DNA of 64,000 nucleotides from Ancylobacter oerskovii (lineage in GTDB: Bacteria; Pseudomonadota; Alphaproteobacteria; Rhizobiales; Xanthobacteraceae): positions 124,001 to 188,000 of the forward strand of contig NZ_JAHBGB010000041.1 of assembly GCF_018390555.1 (NCBI RefSeq), given 5' to 3'. This document shows positions 30,385 to 39,366 of this stretch, piece after piece; position 1 is the stretch's first letter; each line of letters opens with the position of its first letter. Both the position numbers and the translations under genes were made by a program. The notes beneath the pieces were generated by a model. It saw only the letters and a program-made list of their open reading frames with translations. It searched no databases and was not told the DNA's origin.

Positions 30385-31440
30385 TCAATCGAACAGGCGC
30401 TGGCCGGCGAGGCTGGAGGCGACCGGAGCGGTGTCCGCCATGGCGGTGCTCACCCGCGCATCGGTGGGGGTGAAGCCGTGCAGCGCCTTGAACTGGCGGG
30501 AGAAATGCGCGCAGTCCGAGAAGCCGGATTCGAGCGCGATATCGGTGATGGAGCGACCGGTGGTGTCGAGCAGGAAACGGGCATAGCGCAGCCGCATCAG
30601 CCGGTAGAACTCCGCCGGGCGACGGCCCATCACCGTCTGGAACAGCCGCTCGAGCTGGCGGGTGGACAAATGCAGCCGCCGGGCGACGTCGGCGATGGGC
30701 AGCGGGTCGGCCATGTTCTGCTCCATCAGCAGCAAGGCGCGGCGCACGCGGTCGTCGGCGACGAGATCGGCGATCGGCGGGTGCGGCTGCGCCTGGTTGC
30801 CGGGGCGGGCGCGGTCGAGCAGCAGGACGTGGCGGCTCTTCTGGGCCAGCGAGCGGCCGAGATGCTTCTCGATCAGCGCGGTGGCGAGATCGGCGGTGCC
30901 ACCGCCGCCGGCGCAGGTGATGCGGTCGCCGTCGATGACATAGAGCCGGTCGGCCACCGGGTGATGGTGCGGGAACTCATCGAGGAAGTCCTGGTAGTGA
31001 TACCAGGAGACGCAGCAGCGCCGGCCGGTCATCAGCCCGGCGCGGGCGAGCACGAAGGAGCCGGTGCACACCCCGACCAGCGGCACGCCGGCCTTCGCCG
31101 CGCGCTTGAGATAGGCGACCGCCTCGTCGTCGAGCTGGGCGCCGGTGTGCAGCAGGCCGCCCACCACCACGATGTAGGAGAACTGCGCCGGATCGACGAA
31201 GGGCCCGGCGGGGGCGATGGTGACGCCGCAGCTGGCGCGGATCGGCTCGCTGCGCGAGGCCATGATGCGCCAGCGGCAATGGATGGGGCGCGAGCGGTCG
31301 CCCTCGTCGGCGGCGAGGCGCAGCTGGTCGACCAGCAGCGAGAAGGCCGACAGGGTGAAATTGTCGGTGAGGATGAAGCCGACATTCAGCACGGGCTGAC
31401 CGGGGACCTTCGCGGGGGGGAGGGGTGTGTGCTCGCTCAT
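30385..31440 (-). CDS. Second AraC-family regulator with GATase1-like domain (SouR/GbdR-type)
   Basis: 351-residue regulator with a GATase1-like N-terminal domain (VGFILTDNFTLSAFSLLVDQ; VGVCTGSFVLARAGLM) and a C-terminal AraC double helix-turn-helix (LPIADVARRLHLSTRQLERLF; RSITDIALESGFSDCAHFSRQF). ATG 31440 gives the family-like start. Its location 121 bases after soxG suggests control of sarcosine oxidase, as SouR does in Pseudomonas, while the paralogue at 23464 would serve betaine or dimethylglycine. That division of labour is inference. Confidence 0.82.
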   Translation of the reverse strand: MSEHTPLPPAKVPGQPVLNVGFILTDNFTLSAFSLLVDQLRLAADEGDRSRPIHCRWRIMASRSEPIRASCGVTIAPAGPFVDPAQFSYIVVVGGLLHTGAQLDDEAVAYLKRAAKAGVPLVGVCTGSFVLARAGLMTGRRCCVSWYHYQDFLDEFPHHHPVADRLYVIDGDRITCAGGGGTADLATALIEKHLGRSLAQKSRHVLLLDRARPGNQAQPHPPIADLVADDRVRRALLLMEQNMADPLPIADVARRLHLSTRQLERLFQTVMGRRPAEFYRLMRLRYARFLLDTTGRSITDIALESGFSDCAHFSRQFKALHGFTPTDARVSTAMADTAPVASSLAGQRLFD

Positions 31441-31524
31441 GCCGGTCGCAATGCAGGTTTCGCGCCGGAGAATAGCAGAGATTGCCGGATCGTGGCGATG
31501 GGCACGGGGAGTTGTCGTCCGCCG

Positions 31525-31546
31525 CCCCCTCCTGGCCGGGAGGGGG
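31525..31546. repeat. Short hairpin (family B type) between soxG and the AraC gene
   Basis: CCCCCTCC (31525-31532) pairs with GGAGGGGG (31539-31546) across a six-base loop, in the 121 bases downstream of soxG. No T run is seen on the minus strand, so it is a transcript-end or processing hairpin at best. Confidence 0.5.
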
Positions 31547-31561
31547 CAGGGCAGATCTCCC

Positions 31562-32119
31562 TCAGGCGAGCTCGCGCCGCGCCTCCTCCAGCAGGCCCCA
31601 GACATAGGGGGCGAAGGAGCGCCAGACCTCGAGGCGGAACCGCTCCGGGGCCTCGCGCAGCAGCACGATCTCGGCCTTGGCGAACACCGTGCGGGTCGAC
31701 ATGCCCACCGGGAAGGCGGCGGTGTCGAGATCGAGCGGGCAGCCCTGGTTCAGCACATAAGCGGCGCGCGGGCCTTCCAGCGCGATGCCGAGCGAACGGT
31801 CGGAGACGTCGACCAGCGCATGCGGCAGGCCGGCGAGCGCGGTTTCCAGATCGGCGAACAGGGCGGCGGGATCGGCCTCCTCGGCGAGCAGCAGCCACTC
31901 GTCCGGCCCCAGCCAGGCGGCGAGGCGGGTGCCCGAGCGGGTGAAGCGGCAGGCCGTCCGCGGCAGATCGACGCCGAAGGCGGCCCCGGCCGGGCCGATG
32001 GCCGCCTCGCGGCCGCGAAAGGCGAGGCGGGTGCAGGGCGGGATCGCCGACAGGCGGGCGGCGGCGATATCGGGAACGGCGGCGGCGAGGGCGCCGAGCG
32101 GGAACAGGAGGTCAGACAT
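31562..32119 (-). CDS. soxG: SoxG, sarcosine oxidase gamma subunit
   Basis: 185-residue gamma subunit of heterotetrameric sarcosine oxidase. It matches the folate-binding-like fold of the family: FTRSGTRLAAWLGPDEWLLL, then LVDVSDRSLGIALEGPRAAYVLNQGCPLDL and a C-terminal SFAPYVWGLLEEARREL. The ATG at 32119 overlaps the soxA stop by 8 bases, and AAGGAG lies about 9 bases upstream, so it is coupled to soxA. Last gene of soxBDAG. Confidence 0.92.
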   Translation of the reverse strand: MSDLLFPLGALAAAVPDIAAARLSAIPPCTRLAFRGREAAIGPAGAAFGVDLPRTACRFTRSGTRLAAWLGPDEWLLLAEEADPAALFADLETALAGLPHALVDVSDRSLGIALEGPRAAYVLNQGCPLDLDTAAFPVGMSTRTVFAKAEIVLLREAPERFRLEVWRSFAPYVWGLLEEARRELA

Positions 32120-35100
32120 CGAGGCGGGCTCCTTCCGCGTCGTAGAAGACCGGGTCGACCACCTCGACCGGGATGGCACCCTTCGGCATGGGCACCTGCA
32201 GGGTCTGGCCGAGGCGGGCGCGCCCGCCCTTGACCATGGCCAGCGCGATGGAGCGGCCGAGGGTGGCGCTCATATAGGAGGAGGTGACGTGGCCGAGCAT
32301 CGGCACCGGCACCGGCGCGTTGGGGCTGGCGACCACCTGCGCGCCTTCCTCCAGCACCACGGCGGGGTCCCTGGTCAGGAGGCCGACCAGCTGCTTGCGG
32401 TCCGGCAGGAAGAAGGCGGCGCGGTTGAGCGAGCGCTTGCCGACGAAATCCTTCTTCGCCTTGCCGACCGCCCAGCCGAGATTGACGTCGTCCGGGCCAG
32501 CCGTGCCGTCGGTTTCCTGGCCGACGATGATGTAGCCCTTCTCGGCGCGCAGCACATGCATGGTCTCGGTGCCGTAGGGCGTGATGCCGAACGGCTCGCC
32601 GGCCTTGAAGATGGCTTCCCACACCGCGCGGCCATAAGCGGCCGGCACGTTGACCTCGAAGCCGAGCTCGCCGGCGAAGGACAGGCGGAACAGCCGCGTC
32701 GGCACGCCGGCGATGCGGCCTTCGGCGACGCTCATATTCGGCATCGCCTCCCTGGACAGGTCGATGCCCTCGACCAGCGCGGCGAGCACCTCGCGGGACT
32801 TCGGCCCCTGCACGGCGATGACAGCCCATTGCTCGGTGGTGGAGGTGAGCCACACGTCGAGATCGGGCCACTCGGTCTGGAGATAGTCCTCCATATGGGC
32901 GAGCACGCGGGCGGCGCCGCCGGTGGTGGTGGTGACGTGGAAGCGGTCGGAGCTGAGGCGGCCGACCACGCCGTCATCCATCACGAAGCCGTCCTCGCGC
33001 AGCATGACGCCGTAGCGCAGCCGGCCGGGGGCGAGCTTGGTCCAGGCATTGGTGTAGATGCGGTTCATGAACTCGGCGGCGTCGGGGCCGACCACCTCGA
33101 TCTTGCCCAGCGTCGAGGCGTCGAAGATGCCGACACTCGAACGCACCGCCTTGCACTCGCGGGCGACGGCGGCGTGCATGTCTTCCCCGCGATTGGGGAA
33201 GTAGAGTGCGCGCTTCCACAGCGAGACCGGCTCGAACACCGCCCCGCGCGCTTCCGCCCAGCCATGGATGGGGGTGACGCGGACGGGATCGAACAGGTCG
33301 CCGCGCGCGGTGCCGGCGAAGATGCCGAAGGTGGTGGGGGTGAAGGGCGGGCGGAAGGTGGTGAGGCCGATCTTCGGCACGCTGGTTCCGAGCTGCTCCG
33401 ACACGATGCCCAGCGCATTCATGTTGGAGGTCTTGCCCTGGTCGGTCGCCATGCCCGTGGTGGTGTAGCGCTTCACATGCTCGATGGAGCGCATGCCCTC
33501 GCGGGTGGCGAGCGCGATGTCCTTGGCGGTGACGTCGTTCTGCCAGTCGACGAAGGCCTTGGCGAAGGCCGGGTTGCGGCCGTGCGGGACGGCGCCGATG
33601 AAGCCGTCGGCGCCGGTCTCCGTCGCCACCACGCCGAAGGCGCGGCTGCCGGTGGCGGCGGTGCCGGCGGCCGAGCTTTTCAGGGCCTCGGCGGCGGCCT
33701 GTTCGCCGGCATGGTAGCCGTCGGCCAGCGCCGCGGCGAGGCCGTAGCGGCCGCGGCAGGCGCCGGCGGAACGCTCGCGCTCGGCTGACTGGCCGGGCAG
33801 ATAGGCGCCCAGCGTCTCGTCCCAGGCCAGCTTGCCGCGCGATTGCGAGAACAGGTGCACCGAGGGCGTGAGGCCGCCGGACATCAGCACCGTGTCGCAG
33901 GCGACGGTCTCGTTCAGGCCGACCTTGCCGTTCTTCACCTTGGCGAGCTGCGCCGCCTTCACCCGCAACCGGCCGGCGGTGCCGGTGACGACGGTGGAGG
34001 GCCGCACATCGATGCCGGCGGCCAGCGCGCGGGCCGGCCAGTCGCCTTCCGGCGCGGCGCGCAGATCGGCGATGGCGGCGATGGCGACGCCGCCGGCCGC
34101 GAGCTCGAGCGCGGCGCGGTAGCCATGGTCGCCGGCGGTGAAGACCACCGCCCGCTCGCCGGGCTTCACGCCGTAGCGGGCGAGGTAGGTACGGGCTGAA
34201 TCGGCCAGCATCACGCCGGGGCGGTCGTTTTCCGGGAACACCAGCGGGCGCTCCAGCGCGCCGGCGGCGATCACCACCTCCTTCGCCCGCACCTGCCAGA
34301 GCCGCTCGCGCGGCAGGCGCGGATCCGGGTCGGCGAGATGATCGGTGACGCGCTCGGCGAGCGCGATCATGTTGTGCGGGAAATAGCCGAAGGCGGTAGT
34401 GCGCGGCATCACCGTCACCCCGGCCGCCGCCAGCTCGGCCAGGGCGTCGGCCAGCCATTGCGTAGCCGGCTTGGTATCGACCATGGCGTCGGCCGCGGCC
34501 AGCAGCGAGCCGCCGGGCTCGGCCTGCTCGTCGACCAGGATGGTGCGGGCGCCGGCGGCCGAGGCGGCGAGCGCCGCGGCGATGCCGGCCGGGCCGGCGC
34601 CGATCACCAGCACGTCGCAATGGGCGTAGTGCTGGGTGTAGCGGTCCGGGTCGGGCAGGGTCGGCGCCTTGCCGAGGCCGGCCATGGCGCGGATCTTCGG
34701 CTCGTAGAGGCGCTTCCAGGCGCCCGCCGGCCACATGAAGGTCTTGTAGTAGAAGCCGGCCGGCAGGAAGGGCGCGAACAGGTCGTTCACCGCGCCGGCG
34801 TCGCGGGCGAGCGAGGGCCAGCGGTTCTGGCTCTCGGCGGCGAGCCCGTCATAGAGCTCCACCTGGGTGGCGCGCAGGTTCGGCGTGACGCGGGCGGCAT
34901 CGCGCCTCACCTCGACGAGGGCGTTCGGCTCGTCGGAGCCGGCCGAGAGGAGGCCGCGCGGGCGGTGATACTTGAACGAGCGGCCGAGGAGATGCACGCC
35001 GTTCGCCAGCAGCGCCGAGGCGAGGGTGTCGCCGGCATAGCCGGGATAGTTCTGCCCGTCGAAGCGGAAGGTGAGCGGCGTGGCGCGGTCGATGCGTCCG

Positions 35101-35129
35101 CCGGACGGGGTGCGGAAGGGGGCGGTCAT
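32112..35129 (-). CDS. soxA: SoxA, sarcosine oxidase alpha subunit
   Basis: 1005-residue alpha subunit. In order: an N-terminal ferredoxin-like segment (RFDGQNYPGYAGDTLASALLANG), an NAD-binding flavoprotein domain (VLVIGAGPAGIAAALAASAAG), and a C-terminal aminomethyltransferase-like tetrahydrofolate-binding region (GRLSSDRFHVTTTTGGA; AEKGYIIVGQETDGT). The complex oxidises sarcosine to glycine with O2, giving H2O2 and 5,10-methylene-THF or formaldehyde. ATG 35129 gives the usual length; the frame runs further upstream only into repeat sequence. It is 328 bases from soxD because of a repeat block. Confidence 0.95.
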   Translation of the reverse strand: MTAPFRTPSGGRIDRATPLTFRFDGQNYPGYAGDTLASALLANGVHLLGRSFKYHRPRGLLSAGSDEPNALVEVRRDAARVTPNLRATQVELYDGLAAESQNRWPSLARDAGAVNDLFAPFLPAGFYYKTFMWPAGAWKRLYEPKIRAMAGLGKAPTLPDPDRYTQHYAHCDVLVIGAGPAGIAAALAASAAGARTILVDEQAEPGGSLLAAADAMVDTKPATQWLADALAELAAAGVTVMPRTTAFGYFPHNMIALAERVTDHLADPDPRLPRERLWQVRAKEVVIAAGALERPLVFPENDRPGVMLADSARTYLARYGVKPGERAVVFTAGDHGYRAALELAAGGVAIAAIADLRAAPEGDWPARALAAGIDVRPSTVVTGTAGRLRVKAAQLAKVKNGKVGLNETVACDTVLMSGGLTPSVHLFSQSRGKLAWDETLGAYLPGQSAERERSAGACRGRYGLAAALADGYHAGEQAAAEALKSSAAGTAATGSRAFGVVATETGADGFIGAVPHGRNPAFAKAFVDWQNDVTAKDIALATREGMRSIEHVKRYTTTGMATDQGKTSNMNALGIVSEQLGTSVPKIGLTTFRPPFTPTTFGIFAGTARGDLFDPVRVTPIHGWAEARGAVFEPVSLWKRALYFPNRGEDMHAAVARECKAVRSSVGIFDASTLGKIEVVGPDAAEFMNRIYTNAWTKLAPGRLRYGVMLREDGFVMDDGVVGRLSSDRFHVTTTTGGAARVLAHMEDYLQTEWPDLDVWLTSTTEQWAVIAVQGPKSREVLAALVEGIDLSREAMPNMSVAEGRIAGVPTRLFRLSFAGELGFEVNVPAAYGRAVWEAIFKAGEPFGITPYGTETMHVLRAEKGYIIVGQETDGTAGPDDVNLGWAVGKAKKDFVGKRSLNRAAFFLPDRKQLVGLLTRDPAVVLEEGAQVVASPNAPVPVPMLGHVTSSYMSATLGRSIALAMVKGGRARLGQTLQVPMPKGAIPVEVVDPVFYDAEGARLDV

Positions 35130-35154
35130 GGCCACAACTCCGAGGGTAGGTGTA

Positions 35155-35335
35155 CCTCTCCCCGGTGGGGAGAGGTCGCCGCGCAGCGGCGGGTGAGGGG
35201 GAACGACATCGGGAAGCCAAGAAGTCCCCTCACCCCAACCCTCTCCATCGAAATCGGATGTATCCGATTTCGACCATTCCAGAGGCCGAACTCGGCAACA
35301 GCCGAGTTCGGTGCGGGGAGAGGGGGAAAGAGGCT
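35155..35335. repeat. Family B repeat block between soxD and soxA
   Basis: The 328-base gap 35130-35457 holds no gene. It has CCTCTCCCCGGTGGGGAGAGG at its left end, an acgacatcgggaag core shared with 11245-11390, then GAAATCGGAT-gt-ATCCGATTTC and CCGAACTCGGC-aaca-GCCGAGTTCGG, two long perfect inverted repeats, and a closing gggagaggg. These are extragenic palindromes, here inside the sox operon. Confidence 0.75.
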
Positions 35336-35457
35336 GCTCATTTCGCTTCCCGTTCGGCATCGGGCCACGCCGGACTGGAAGGCGTGGATGGTCGGGCCGA
35401 GCCAGGTTGTGACGGCGTTTGTCGGCGCAGGAGAAGCCGAAAGGTGTCGAGCGTCGC

Positions 35458-35748
35458 TCATTTCGCCTCTCCCTCGACATCGGGGCGGGGTTCGCCGGCC
35501 TTGTAGGTGGTGACGAAGAAGTCGCTCACCGTGTCGCGCAGCGCGTTGAAGAAGCGGCCGCAGCCATGGACGTGGCGCCAGCGTTCGGCGTGGCGGCCCT
35601 TCGGATTGGTGCGGTTGTAGAGGAAATCCGCCCATTCCTGGTCGGACAGCGCGGAGGGATCGGCCGGGCGGGCGACATGCGCCTCGCCGCCATAGGCGAA
35701 CTCGATTTCCGGGCGTTCGCCACACCAGGGGCAGGTGATGATCAGCAT
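35458..35748 (-). CDS. soxD: SoxD, sarcosine oxidase delta subunit (zinc protein)
   Basis: 96-residue delta subunit. The structural zinc ligands of the family are all present: Cys6 and Cys9 (CPWC), His59 and Cys63 in RHVHGCGRFF. The start ATG 35748 is the first Met before the CPWC motif; the frame upstream is repeat DNA. It stands between soxB and soxA as in the standard soxBDAG order, with repeat elements on both sides. Confidence 0.95.
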   Translation of the reverse strand: MLIITCPWCGERPEIEFAYGGEAHVARPADPSALSDQEWADFLYNRTNPKGRHAERWRHVHGCGRFFNALRDTVSDFFVTTYKAGEPRPDVEGEAK

Positions 35749-35774
35749 CAGCAGGCTCCCGCGCTGTTCGGCTC

Positions 35775-35890
35775 CCGCATCCCGCGAGGCTCGCGGCGCG
35801 AGCCCCTCGGGATGAGGTGGTTCGGGTTTGAAAAAGGAACCTCGTCCCGAGGCGCCCGGCGGCTCGCCGGGCCTCGAAGGAGGGTCATGG
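35775..35890. repeat. Family A repeat between soxB and soxD
   Basis: Inverted 17-mers GCCCCTCGGGATGAGGT (35802-35818) and ACCTCGTCCCGAGGCGC (35839-35855) with two mismatches, inside longer palindromic sequence that includes ggctcgccgggcctcgaagga. It is the same family as 26459-26564. Confidence 0.7.
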
Positions 35891-35913
35891 GAGAGCATGC
35901 CATCCTCGCCTCC

Positions 35914-37164
35914 TCAGTGCGCCACCGCCGCCGCCGCCGCCTCGTCGATGAGGAAGCCGTCACGGAAGCGCTCGATGGTGAAGGGGGCGTTGATCGGGTG
36001 TGGCTCGTCCTTCGCGATGGTGTGGGCGAAGACGTGGCCCGAGCCCGGCGTGGCCTTGAAGCCGCCGGTGCCCCAGCCGCAATTCACGTAGAGGCCGGGA
36101 ACCGGGGTCTTGGCGATGATCGGCGAGCGGTCCGGCGTCACGTCGACGATGCCGCCCCAGTTGCGCAGCATGCGCAGCCGCCGGAACTGCGGGACCAGTT
36201 CGCAGATGGCGTCCAGCGTGTGGGTGGTGACGTGCAGGGCGCCGCGCTGCGAATAGGAGGTGTAGGCGTCGGTGCCGGCGCCGATCACCATCTCGCCCTT
36301 GTCCGACTGCGAGATATAGGCGTGGATGGTGTTGGACATGACGACGGTCGGGAAGGCGGGCTTCACCGGCTCGGAGACCAGCGCCTGCAACGGGTAGCTC
36401 TCCAGCGGCATGCGTACCCCGGCCATCGCCATCACCACCGAGCTGTGGCCGGCGGCGGAGACGCCGACCTTCTTCGCCCGGATGAAGCCCTTGGACGTCT
36501 CGACGCCCTCGACGGCACCGGACGGGCCGCGGCGGATGCCGGTGACCTCGCAGTTCTGGATGATGTCGACGCCGCGGGAATCCGCCGCGCGGGCGAAGCC
36601 CCAGGCCACCGCATCGTGCCGGGCGGTGCCGCCGCGCCGCTGCAGGGCGCCGCCGAGGATCGGGTAGCGCATCGAGGTGATGTTGAGCGGCGGGCAGAAC
36701 GCCTTCACCTCTTCCGGCGACAGCCATTCATTGTCGACGCCGTTGAGGCGGTTCGAATGGACGTGGCGCTTGAAGCTCTGCACGTCGTGATGATTATGCG
36801 CCAGCATCAGGACGCCGCGCGCCGAATACATCACGTTGTAGTTGAGATCGGCGGAGAGGCCTTCCCACAGCTTCACCGCGTGCTCGTAGAGGGCGGCGCT
36901 CTCGTCGAACAGGTAGTTCGAGCGCACGATGGTGGTGTTGCGGCCGGTATTGCCGCCGCCCAGCCAGCCGCGCTCGATCACCGCGACATTGTGTATGCCG
37001 TGCTCCTTGGCGAGATAATAGGCACAGGCGAGGCCGTGGCCGCCGGCGCCGACGATGATCACGTCGTATTCCGCCTTGGGTTCGGGCGTGCGCCATTGCG
37101 GCTGCCAGCCCTTGTGGCCCCCGAAGGCGCGACGGATGAGATTGAGGCCGGAGAAGGTCTGCAT
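35914..37164 (-). CDS. soxB: SoxB, sarcosine oxidase beta subunit
   Basis: 416-residue beta subunit that holds the active-site FAD and the covalent FMN. FAD-binding [19 protein letters not shown] is near residue 50; the region [19 protein letters not shown] corresponds to the covalent-flavin His area of known SoxB. ATG 37164 ([14 protein letters not shown]) has GAGGAC upstream and gives the usual N-terminus; 37203 is a longer alternative. First gene of soxBDAG, so the sox promoter should lie in 37165-37425. Confidence 0.95.
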   Translation of the reverse strand: MQTFSGLNLIRRAFGGHKGWQPQWRTPEPKAEYDVIIVGAGGHGLACAYYLAKEHGIHNVAVIERGWLGGGNTGRNTTIVRSNYLFDESAALYEHAVKLWEGLSADLNYNVMYSARGVLMLAHNHHDVQSFKRHVHSNRLNGVDNEWLSPEEVKAFCPPLNITSMRYPILGGALQRRGGTARHDAVAWGFARAADSRGVDIIQNCEVTGIRRGPSGAVEGVETSKGFIRAKKVGVSAAGHSSVVMAMAGVRMPLESYPLQALVSEPVKPAFPTVVMSNTIHAYISQSDKGEMVIGAGTDAYTSYSQRGALHVTTHTLDAICELVPQFRRLRMLRNWGGIVDVTPDRSPIIAKTPVPGLYVNCGWGTGGFKATPGSGHVFAHTIAKDEPHPINAPFTIERFRDGFLIDEAAAAAVAH

Positions 37165-37425
37165 GGGATCGTCCTCGCCCGGAATGAGCGCGATGACCGC
37201 CATGCTGTACCGATGCCGCCGCCGGAGCGAGCATCTTTTGGGCGCTGACGTTGAACGGATGCGACATGGGAAAAACGACGCCCGGAAACGGGTGCCCGAT
37301 GGCGGCCGCCTTCATGCCGTCAATGTGATCTGCGCTACTGCCGCCGCGGGGAAGGCGGCCGGGCATCACCTTGCGGAAGCCATGTTCGGACCCTACCTCG
37401 CTCCCGACGCAGAAGGAAACCGAGC

Positions 37426-38397
37426 ATGTTCGACCCCCGCAGTTTCGACGCCAAGCGCCTCCTCGACCAGTTCCTCAGCCCGCAGCAGCCGGCGGGCGGG
37501 CAGGTGCCGGCGCGGACCGGGCAGCCGGGCGGCGGCAGTCCGCTCGACGGCATTCTCGGCCAGCTGGGCTCGCTCGCCGGCAGCTTCGGCGGCAGCAAGC
37601 CGGCCGCCCGCAGCCCGAACGGCTTCGGCGGCACGCATCCCCCCGGAGCCCGGCCGGCCGGCGTGCGCGACGCCCAGCCCAAGGATACCCAGGATGCCCA
37701 GCCGCGCGAGCCGCAGCCGCGCGACGCCGGAGACCTGATGGGCCGGGCCAAGGACTATCTCGGCACCAATGGCGGCTCGCTGGCCTCCGGCGCGGCGGCC
37801 GGGGCGCTGGTCTCGCTGGTGCTCGGCTCCAAGAGCGGGCGCAAGATGGCCGGCAATGCGGTGGCGCTGGGCGGCCTCGCCCTTGTCGGCACGCTCGCCT
37901 ACAAGGCCTACAACAACTACCGCAACGGCGAGGCGCCGCAGCAGACCACCGCCGATGTCGCCCGCAACCCGGTGCCGACCCCGGCGCAGCTGCCGCCGCC
38001 CAACTCGCCCTTCAACCCGTCGCAGACCTCGGACACGCAGCTGCCGCTGACGCTGCTGCGCACCATGATCGCCGCCTCGCTGGCCGACGGGCATATCGAC
38101 GATGCCGAGCGCGTCGCCATCGCTGCCAAGCTGAACGAGAGCGGGGTCGCCGATCTGGGCGAGACCGAGCGCTTCCTCTCCGACGAGCTGGCCAATCCGG
38201 CGAGCGTCGAGACGCTGGCCCGCACCGTGACCTCCGAGGAGGAGGCGGCGGAGGTCTATATGGCGGCGCTGCTCGCCATCGACCCGGATTCGACCTCGGA
38301 ACGCGCCTTCCTCGCCCGGCTGGCGCTGGCGCTGCAGCTCGACCCGGCGCTGACGCCGCATCTGGAATCCGCCGCCCGCGCCGCCCGGCAGGGCTGA
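37426..38397 (+). CDS. DUF533 (YebE-like) inner-membrane protein with TerB-like C-terminal domain
   Basis: 323-residue protein: a Gly/Pro/Gln-rich N-terminal region, a hydrophobic Gly-zipper-like segment (ASGAAAGALVSLVLGSKSG...GGLALVGTLAYKAY), and a C-terminal acidic helical TerB/DjlA-like domain (MIAASLADGHIDDAERVAI). Family function is unknown. Starts with MFDPRSFDAKRLLDQFL and has GAAGGAAA upstream of ATG 37426. Divergent from soxB. Confidence 0.83.
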   Translation: MFDPRSFDAKRLLDQFLSPQQPAGGQVPARTGQPGGGSPLDGILGQLGSLAGSFGGSKPAARSPNGFGGTHPPGARPAGVRDAQPKDTQDAQPREPQPRDAGDLMGRAKDYLGTNGGSLASGAAAGALVSLVLGSKSGRKMAGNAVALGGLALVGTLAYKAYNNYRNGEAPQQTTADVARNPVPTPAQLPPPNSPFNPSQTSDTQLPLTLLRTMIAASLADGHIDDAERVAIAAKLNESGVADLGETERFLSDELANPASVETLARTVTSEEEAAEVYMAALLAIDPDSTSERAFLARLALALQLDPALTPHLESAARAARQG

Positions 38398-38573
38398 GGG
38401 AGCCATCGCCCGTGAGGCCGGCTTCGGCCGACGCTCATGGGCAGCGCGCCCTGGCAACGCCTCACGGGCAACGCTTCGTTAAGGTTAATCGACGCTTAAG
38501 CAATCGCGGCGAGACTGCGCTCCAACTTTTGATTCCGGCGGCCGGACGCCGGAGGAGTGCAGGAGCGGTTCGC

Positions 38574-39263
38574 ATGGGTATCGATCGGCGATGGAGGCAG
38601 GGCCTCGCGGCTCTCGGGCTGGCGACGGGGCTGGCGGCCGGGCTTGCCCTGCCGCTCGCCGGTGTCGCGCAGGCCGCCGATCCCGTCGCCGCCGATCCCG
38701 CCGCCGTGGATGACCTCTCCGCCGACGACCTGCTGGCCAAGGCGCCGCAGATCGAGGAAAGCCGCTTCTGGTATCTGCGCGTCGATGCCGGCTATGTCTT
38801 CAACGAGACGCCGGACGGCGTCGGCGGCGGCGGGCTCGACGATGCCGCGCTGGTCGGCCTTGGCATTGGCGGGCGCTTTTCCGACTGGCTGCGGCTCGAC
38901 CTGACCGCCGACTACCGCATCCGGGCGGACTACGCCCTCGGCGGGGTTTCTGGCGACTATGGCGTCGCCACCCTGCTCGCCAATGCCTATGTCGATCTCG
39001 GCAGCTGGAACGCGCTCACGCCCTATATCGGCGCCGGCATCGGGCTCGGCTATGCCGACCTCGACGCGCCGGGCTACGGCTCCGGCTGGGGGCTGGCCTG
39101 GGCGGCGATGGGCGGCGTCGCCATCGACCTCGCGCCGAACTGGCAGCTCGACCTCGGCTATCGCTATCTCGCGCTGGAGAACATCGATCTCGGCGGCGGC
39201 CTGCCCGATATCGACCAGGCCGCGCACGAAATCCGCATCGGCCTGCGCGTGGCGATCGACTAG
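38574..39263 (+). CDS. Outer-membrane beta-barrel protein
   Basis: 229-residue protein with a signal peptide (cleaved near AQA-ADP), a short acidic Ala-rich linker, then alternating beta strands of an eight-stranded OmpA/Omp25-like barrel: WYLRVDAGYVFNE, LRLDLTADYRIRADY, YGVATLLANAYVDLGSW, LTPYIGAGIGLGYADL, WQLDLGYRYLALENIDLGGG, ending HEIRIGLRVAID. AGGAG is 8 bases before ATG 38574. Its TAG stop lies in the left end of a dispersed repeat. Role: surface protein, otherwise unknown. Confidence 0.83.
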   Translation: MGIDRRWRQGLAALGLATGLAAGLALPLAGVAQAADPVAADPAAVDDLSADDLLAKAPQIEESRFWYLRVDAGYVFNETPDGVGGGGLDDAALVGLGIGGRFSDWLRLDLTADYRIRADYALGGVSGDYGVATLLANAYVDLGSWNALTPYIGAGIGLGYADLDAPGYGSGWGLAWAAMGGVAIDLAPNWQLDLGYRYLALENIDLGGGLPDIDQAAHEIRIGLRVAID

Positions 39264-39366
39264 AGCCGTTCCGGCGAACTCCGGTTCACCGGAAAGGATC
39301 CAGGTTCTTGTTTGGACGCGTTTTCTTCACGCGAACCGGATCCCACTCCGCTCGAAAACGCTCTAG
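39260..39366. repeat. Dispersed MITE-like repeat (CTAGAGC ... GCTCTAG) between convergent genes
   Basis: A 107-base element starting ctagagccg and ending aacgctctag, with an inner gttttcttcacgcgaaccggatcc. Its sequence is very like an interspersed repeat widespread in Bradyrhizobium and relatives. The TAG stops of both the OMP gene (39261-39263) and the cytochrome b561 gene (39365-39363) are supplied by its two ends. Confidence 0.75.

Noticed and set aside
37371-39263. Single 630-codon protein across the DUF533 gene and the OMP gene
   Set aside because: The first 400 codons are a wrong frame of the DUF533 gene; the signal peptide and ribosome-binding site at 38574 mark the OMP start.
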